Positions 57,284 through 61,047 of a stretch of 61,047 bases of DNA are shown here, in pieces. The position numbers and the translations under genes were made by a program. The DNA is taken from NCBI GenBank assembly GCA_004551945.1, contig SFPN01000010.1, positions 1 through 61,047 of the forward strand, in the 5' to 3' direction. The notes below the pieces were generated by a model that saw nothing but the letters and a program-made list of their open reading frames with translations, searched no databases and was not told the DNA's origin. Source of the DNA: Clostridiales bacterium. Lineage in GTDB: Bacteria > Bacillota > Clostridia > Oscillospirales > Oscillospiraceae. Numbering within the stretch: the stretch's first letter is position 1; each line of letters begins with the position of its first letter.

Positions 57284-58261
57284 ATGTTGTTTTTGAATGC
57301 GCAGGAGATCCGCCAGGCGGTTTCCCCGGAGGAGATGATGGCCGCGGTGGAGGAGGCCTACCGCCTGTTCACCGCCGGCCAGTGCGTCATGGCCGACCGA
57401 GTGGCGGTCTCTCACGGGGGGCTGTCCATGCTGTACATGCCCTGCTTTGCCGGGGCGTATGTGAGCACAAAAATCCTGGCCTCCTGCCCGGAAAACCCCG
57501 CCCGGGGCCTGCCGGCCCTGGACGGGGTGGTTCTGCTGAACCGGGCGGACACCGGGCAGCTGGCGGCCATTCTGGACGGAGCTGCCGTCACCGCCCTGCG
57601 CACCGGGGCGGTGGGGGGCGTGGCCGCCCGCCACCTGGCCCGGGCGGACGCCCACACCGCCGGTCTGGTAGGCTGCGGCGTCCAGGGGCTGCACCAGCTG
57701 GCCTTTGTGTGCGCAGAACGGGAGATTCACGCCATCTATCTCCGCCAGACCCCGGGACGGGACCTCACGGAATTTATCCGGCAGCTCCGGGCCATGATTT
57801 CCCCCCGGCAGCCGGAGATCGTGCTCTGTCCGTCGGCGGATGACGTGCTGAAAAACAGCGACATCGTCATCACTGCCACCCCGTCCCGGCAGCCGCTGTT
57901 TTCCGACGACCCCGCCCTGTTCCGGGGCAAGTGCATCCTGGCCATCGGGTCCTGGCAGCCGGACATGCGGGAGATCCCGGACGCCGTCTTTTCCGCGGGG
58001 GCGGAGGTGTTCATCGAGCTGCCCTATGCCTGCCAGGAGAGCGGGGACCTGAGCCAGCCCCTGGCCTCCGGCGTTCTGACCCGGGATCGGGTCCGTCTGT
58101 TCGGCGACTTCCTGGCGGACAAGGCGGCGGGAACTCCCCCGCCCCTGGGGGAAACCCGGTACTTCAAGTCCGTGGGCATGGGGGTCTTCGACACTCTGGC
58201 CGCCCAGGCAATCCTCCAGGCCGCCCGGAAAAAGGGGCTGGGTCAGCGGGCCAATGAATGA
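57284..58261 (+). CDS. Ornithine cyclodeaminase / mu-crystallin family protein
   Basis: The 325-residue NAD(P)-dependent protein belongs to the OCD/mu-crystallin family, whose members cyclise ornithine, reduce imines or dehydrogenate amino acids. The dinucleotide fold shows AGLVGCGVQGLHQLAFV near residue 125, and substrate-site residues are KILASCPENPARGLPA near 63 and ALRTGAVGGVAARHLA near 105 (Arg of the carboxylate site). It starts after GGGAGG. Divergent from an amidohydrolase. Family members are hard to tell apart by sequence, so no specific reaction is claimed. Confidence 0.88.
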   Translation: MLFLNAQEIRQAVSPEEMMAAVEEAYRLFTAGQCVMADRVAVSHGGLSMLYMPCFAGAYVSTKILASCPENPARGLPALDGVVLLNRADTGQLAAILDGAAVTALRTGAVGGVAARHLARADAHTAGLVGCGVQGLHQLAFVCAEREIHAIYLRQTPGRDLTEFIRQLRAMISPRQPEIVLCPSADDVLKNSDIVITATPSRQPLFSDDPALFRGKCILAIGSWQPDMREIPDAVFSAGAEVFIELPYACQESGDLSQPLASGVLTRDRVRLFGDFLADKAAGTPPPLGETRYFKSVGMGVFDTLAAQAILQAARKKGLGQRANE

Positions 58262-58262
58262 T

Positions 58263-58295
58263 AAGGGAGGCTGCAGATATCCTGCAGCCTCCCTT
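58263..58295 (+). terminator. Terminator of the OCD-family gene
   Basis: AAGGGAGGCTGCAG and CTGCAGCCTCCCTT form a 14-base-pair stem followed by TTGC, two bases after the stop codon. Confidence 0.8.
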
Positions 58296-58319
58296 TGCTG
58301 CCCATGGCAGACTTATACT

Positions 58320-58419
58320 AGTTCTATCAAGAACTGCATGAGACGGCGCAGCGTGCGTGAGCACGACGCGCGTGTGCGCAGCACACGGGATTCTTGATTC
58401 CACTTTTGAATCAAGAATC
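58320..58419. repeat. Palindrome cluster C
   Basis: AGTTCT/AGAACT (58320-58335), CGTGC/GCACG (58352-58365), CGTGTGC/GCACACG (58371-58387) and GATTCTTGATTC/GAATCAAGAATC (58389-58419) follow one another. The last reaches the stop codon of the sensor kinase. CTGCATGAGACGG at 58334-58346 recurs inverted at 61035-61047. Confidence 0.8.
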
Positions 58420-60904
58420 AGTATGAACGGTTCAGATTTCTTGCAATCTCCTTGACAACCTCTTCCATGACAATTGGTTTGGACAAATGCCCGTTCATCC
58501 CTGCGTCGAAGGATGCCTGAACATCTTCCGCGAAGGCATTGGCGGTCAAGGCAATGATGGGAATCCTGCGGGCATCCGGGCGATCCTCCATGCCGCGGAT
58601 GGCCGCTGTGGCTTCATAGCCGTTCCGTTCCGGCATCATAATGTCCATAAGAATCATGTGGAAGGTGTCCGGCGGATTCTCGGCAAAAATTTTTACTGTC
58701 TCATTGCCGTCGGCGGCTCGGGTCACCTGAATGCCCAGCTCCTCCAGCTGCACCATTGCAATCTCCGCGTTCAGATCGTTATCCTCCGCCAGCAGGATCT
58801 TCACGCCCCTCAGGTATGGCCGAACGAAGGGAGGCTCCTGCGTCGGAGCCTTGATGGCATCGGTCAGCTCCAGGGGAAGCTCCACGGTGAAGACAGAGCC
58901 CTGACCCTTGATACTCTTCACAGAAATGGCGCCGCCCATCAGATCCACATACCGCTTGGTGATGGCCATGCCCAGACCGGTGCCCTTATAGTACGTCCGT
59001 GCGCCGTTTTCCTCCTGAGAAAACGCATCGAAGATATCCTTGACAAATTCCTCGCTCATGCCCACGCCGGTGTCTGTGACCCGATAGCTCACCAGGATGT
59101 GCCGGTCATCCCCGCCGGGATGGTAGCTGGCCTCAAAGGTGATGCTGCCGCCGTCCTCTGTAAACTTCACCGCGTTGCTGAGAATATTCACCAGCACCTC
59201 CCGGATGCGCACGGAATCGGCAAGCACATAGGGCGTTTCCGGCACGGGCAGACTGGTCCGGAAGGTGAGGTTCCGATCGGCCAGGAAGCCGTACATGATG
59301 CTGAGCACCGTATCTGCCACCTCGGTAATATCCACGGGAACCGGCTCGAAGTTTATTTTTCCGCTTTCGATGCGGCTGATGTCTAGCACGTCGTTGATCA
59401 GGGTCAGCAGATGCTCGGAGCTGTTTTGGATCTTGTGGAGACAGCTTCTTACCTCCCGCTTGGGGTCCTGTTTCAGCGCGATGTTGGTAAAGCCAATGAT
59501 GGCGTTCATGGGGGTCCGGATATCGTGAGAAATACTGTTCAGGAAGGTGGTCTTGGCCCGGCTTGCGTTCTCGGCAGCATGGACTGCCTCTTCCAGCTCC
59601 TGATGGATCTTCTTGTCGTCGGTACGGTCAGACATCTCCAGAATGAATTTTTTCTCCCCCTGGATGTCGCTGCAAAAGGCCACCACATGGAACCAGCTCA
59701 CCTGGCCGCTTCGCTGGTGGATGTACTCTCGGTCCCATTCCATCTGCTCGCCGGGGCGGATCTCCGAAAGCTGGTTCAGAACACGGGTGATTTCGTTCTC
59801 TCTGGCGAACCCCTCGATCACATGGACATCTTCCCGCACCCGTGCTTCCGGGATGCCCAGAAGCTTTTCGATGTTGGGGCTGACATAATCCACCCGGAGG
59901 CTTTGGGCATCCAGCATCAGGAACACATCGTCCACATTCACCGACAGCTTGGAGAACAGCTCGTCACGGGCAAGCAGCTCATGGTCCTTCCGTTTCAGCA
60001 TCTGCCGGCTTTGCAGAATCACCAGCAGCAGGAGCAGCATGGCCAGGGCAATGGCAATGCCTGCCACCACCATCGTGGTGGCGGACTGGAGCTTGCTCAT
60101 GCTTGCATTGACCACGTCGGTGGGCACAGCCCCCAGAATGGTCCAGCCCTGAAAACTGGCAGACTCATAGACCAAATAGTAGGGCCTTCCACTGACATCA
60201 AACACCATGGCGCCGGAATGGCCTGCCAGAAAGTCCTGGTGCAGGGCGGCAATCTCCTCGTCGGTCAGGCGTTCTGATTGTTCCAGCAGCGCGAAGAAAT
60301 TGTGGATATCCTTCAGCTCCTGGTTGCCGTTGTCCACAACCACCCGGCCGTCGGCCAGCACCGCAAAGGTGCTGGCTTGTCCGTCGAAGGCAGAAATTCG
60401 GAGCGCTTCCACCAGGTCGGAGTTGTTAAAGGTAATGGCAATGGCCTCATAGTCAAAGTCACGGTAGCGGCCCGGGGAGGCGGGAATGGCAAACACGATG
60501 ATTTCCGGCTGATCCGGGACAACGGAACAGGCGACCACAGGCTGCTTTTCCAGAATCAAATCCCCAAGCTGCTCCCGCAGATCCAGGTAGCCCCGCTGTC
60601 CCTCCAGGGTGAGATATTCGCCGTCCCGGGAGATAAAATAGAAATCGGTGAAATTGCTTTCTTCCTGCGCCTGGTTCACATAGGCCCGGATATCCTCTTC
60701 CCTTTCCGCCGTCCCCAGGTAAGGCTCCCACATCCGCATACGGCTCCAGTTGATGGAGACCAGATTATGCAGGGTCTGATTGGCCTGATGAAAGGTTTCC
60801 ACAAGGTGCGCCGTGCTCTCTGTGTAAATCGTCCGGGAGACAAAAGAAAAATAGGAATGGCCGGCCCAAAGGACGCCGGCAGCAAGCACAAGCGTAAGCA
60901 CCAA
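58418..60904 (-). CDS. Hybrid sensor histidine kinase/response regulator, 5' end probably frameshifted
   Basis: The protein of about 830 residues has two membrane helices (about 1-20 and 275-300) around a Cache-like extracellular sensor, a PAS-like domain (about 335-450), HisKA with LNSISHDIRTPMNAIIGF near 478, HATPase with NILSNAVKFTEDGG near 590 and GTGLGMAITKRYVDLMGG near 665, and a receiver domain with ILLAEDNDLNAEIAM near 715 and MDIMMPERNG near 768. No hydrophobic DNA-binding output is present. In this frame no proper start exists; only TTG 60904 or GTG 60901 without a ribosome-binding site. One extra A in the A5 run (plus-strand T at 60918-60922) would join it to GTG 60930, which has AAGGAG upstream and gives MPRKKRWIVLVLTL. 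Confidence 0.88.
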   Translation of the reverse strand: MVLTLVLAAGVLWAGHSYFSFVSRTIYTESTAHLVETFHQANQTLHNLVSINWSRMRMWEPYLGTAEREEDIRAYVNQAQEESNFTDFYFISRDGEYLTLEGQRGYLDLREQLGDLILEKQPVVACSVVPDQPEIIVFAIPASPGRYRDFDYEAIAITFNNSDLVEALRISAFDGQASTFAVLADGRVVVDNGNQELKDIHNFFALLEQSERLTDEEIAALHQDFLAGHSGAMVFDVSGRPYYLVYESASFQGWTILGAVPTDVVNASMSKLQSATTMVVAGIAIALAMLLLLLVILQSRQMLKRKDHELLARDELFSKLSVNVDDVFLMLDAQSLRVDYVSPNIEKLLGIPEARVREDVHVIEGFARENEITRVLNQLSEIRPGEQMEWDREYIHQRSGQVSWFHVVAFCSDIQGEKKFILEMSDRTDDKKIHQELEEAVHAAENASRAKTTFLNSISHDIRTPMNAIIGFTNIALKQDPKREVRSCLHKIQNSSEHLLTLINDVLDISRIESGKINFEPVPVDITEVADTVLSIMYGFLADRNLTFRTSLPVPETPYVLADSVRIREVLVNILSNAVKFTEDGGSITFEASYHPGGDDRHILVSYRVTDTGVGMSEEFVKDIFDAFSQEENGARTYYKGTGLGMAITKRYVDLMGGAISVKSIKGQGSVFTVELPLELTDAIKAPTQEPPFVRPYLRGVKILLAEDNDLNAEIAMVQLEELGIQVTRAADGNETVKIFAENPPDTFHMILMDIMMPERNGYEATAAIRGMEDRPDARRIPIIALTANAFAEDVQASFDAGMNGHLSKPIVMEEVVKEIARNLNRSY

Positions 60905-60955
60905 AACAATCCATCGCTTTTTCGTGGCACCGCTCTCCTTTCGTCCTGATACGAA

Positions 60956-61047
60956 TTCTTAATAAAAACCTTTGGTTTTTATTAAGAAGGCACCGCGATT
61001 CGCGTTGCCCTTTTGTGGCTTTTTGCCACAAAAGCCGTCTCATGCAG
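60956..61047. repeat. Palindrome cluster D at the end of the window
   Basis: TTCTTAATAAAAACC/GGTTTTTATTAAGAA (60956-60988), GGCACCGCG/CGCGTTGCC (60989-61009) and CTTTTGTGGC/GCCACAAAAG (61010-61034) follow one another, then CCGTCTCATGCAG. The last 13 bases are the reverse complement of 58334-58346. The cluster probably continues past the window edge. Confidence 0.8.

Noticed and set aside
1..61047. CRISPR array
   Set aside because: Repeated hairpins are present, but there are no regularly spaced identical repeats with unique spacers and no cas genes.

Overview
The window is GC-rich, chromosomal DNA of a low-copy-repeat Clostridia type. Gene content (Gram-positive PolC, an Fe-S type PurF with a short propeptide, DAP-based cell wall genes, a glycine riboswitch, FtsK/SpoIIIE, ClpC) and the many GC-rich palindromic intergenic repeats suggest a member of the Oscillospiraceae (Flavonifractor / Lawsonibacter / Intestinimonas-like). 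That placement is inference from gene content and style, not from a database search. The window is mostly a core chromosome with few accessory genes; no CRISPR array, prophage or intact insertion sequence is visible.

Layout. 1-7.7 kb: a NUDIX hydrolase and ADP-ribosylglycohydrolase pair, a sodium:solute symporter behind a structured leader with a terminator, purF-dapF on the plus strand, and divergent dapH and an M20 deacetylase-like gene that together with dapF give much of the acetyl branch of diaminopimelate synthesis. 7.9-10.4 kb: a strongly promoted phosphoketolase. 10.5-15.1 kb (minus strand): a secreted SleB-like hydrolase with a structured leader and four phased upstream repeats, a crotonase, a degenerate polysaccharide deacetylase and an unknown protein. 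15.2-15.5 kb: a block of palindromes. 15.5-23.1 kb (minus): a tight operon unknown-prfA-tsaC-coaE-M18 peptidase-uppP-ftsK. 23.3-29.4 kb: ABC-F ATPase, a divergent MtnA-like protein, ddl-murF and a ferredoxin.

29.5-32.1 kb: clpC, translationally overlapped by a 54-codon upstream frame. 32.1-32.75 kb: a palindrome-rich gap with a good promoter placed just before six consecutive hairpins, leading into a two-gene 2-hydroxyacyl-CoA dehydratase/activase-like system (32.75-37.0 kb). 37.2-38.8 kb: a glycine riboswitch and terminator ahead of an alanine/glycine:cation symporter, whose base pairing predicts an OFF switch. 39-42.7 kb: a LysR regulator, tRNA-Arg(ACG), a 48-residue Cys-rich membrane peptide, a zinc-ribbon protein, a RepA_N-like initiator remnant and an XRE-family membrane regulator.

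42.8-53.3 kb (minus): the translation / lipid / isoprenoid / replication series pyrH-frr-uppS-cdsA-dxr-rseP-ispG-polC. 53.7-56.1 kb: a small unknown protein overlapping cstA, with a good promoter carrying a CcpA (cre)-like site. 56.1-58.3 kb: a divergent amidohydrolase and ornithine-cyclodeaminase family pair sharing a promoter region. 58.4-60.9 kb: a hybrid sensor kinase with an apparent 5' frameshift, bracketed by palindrome clusters that share an inverted 13-base module.

The items that look least explained are the transcribed palindrome cluster before the dehydratase system, the split dehydratase/activase pair itself, the leaders of the symporter and the SleB-like gene, and the family of multi-hairpin repeats seen at four loci.
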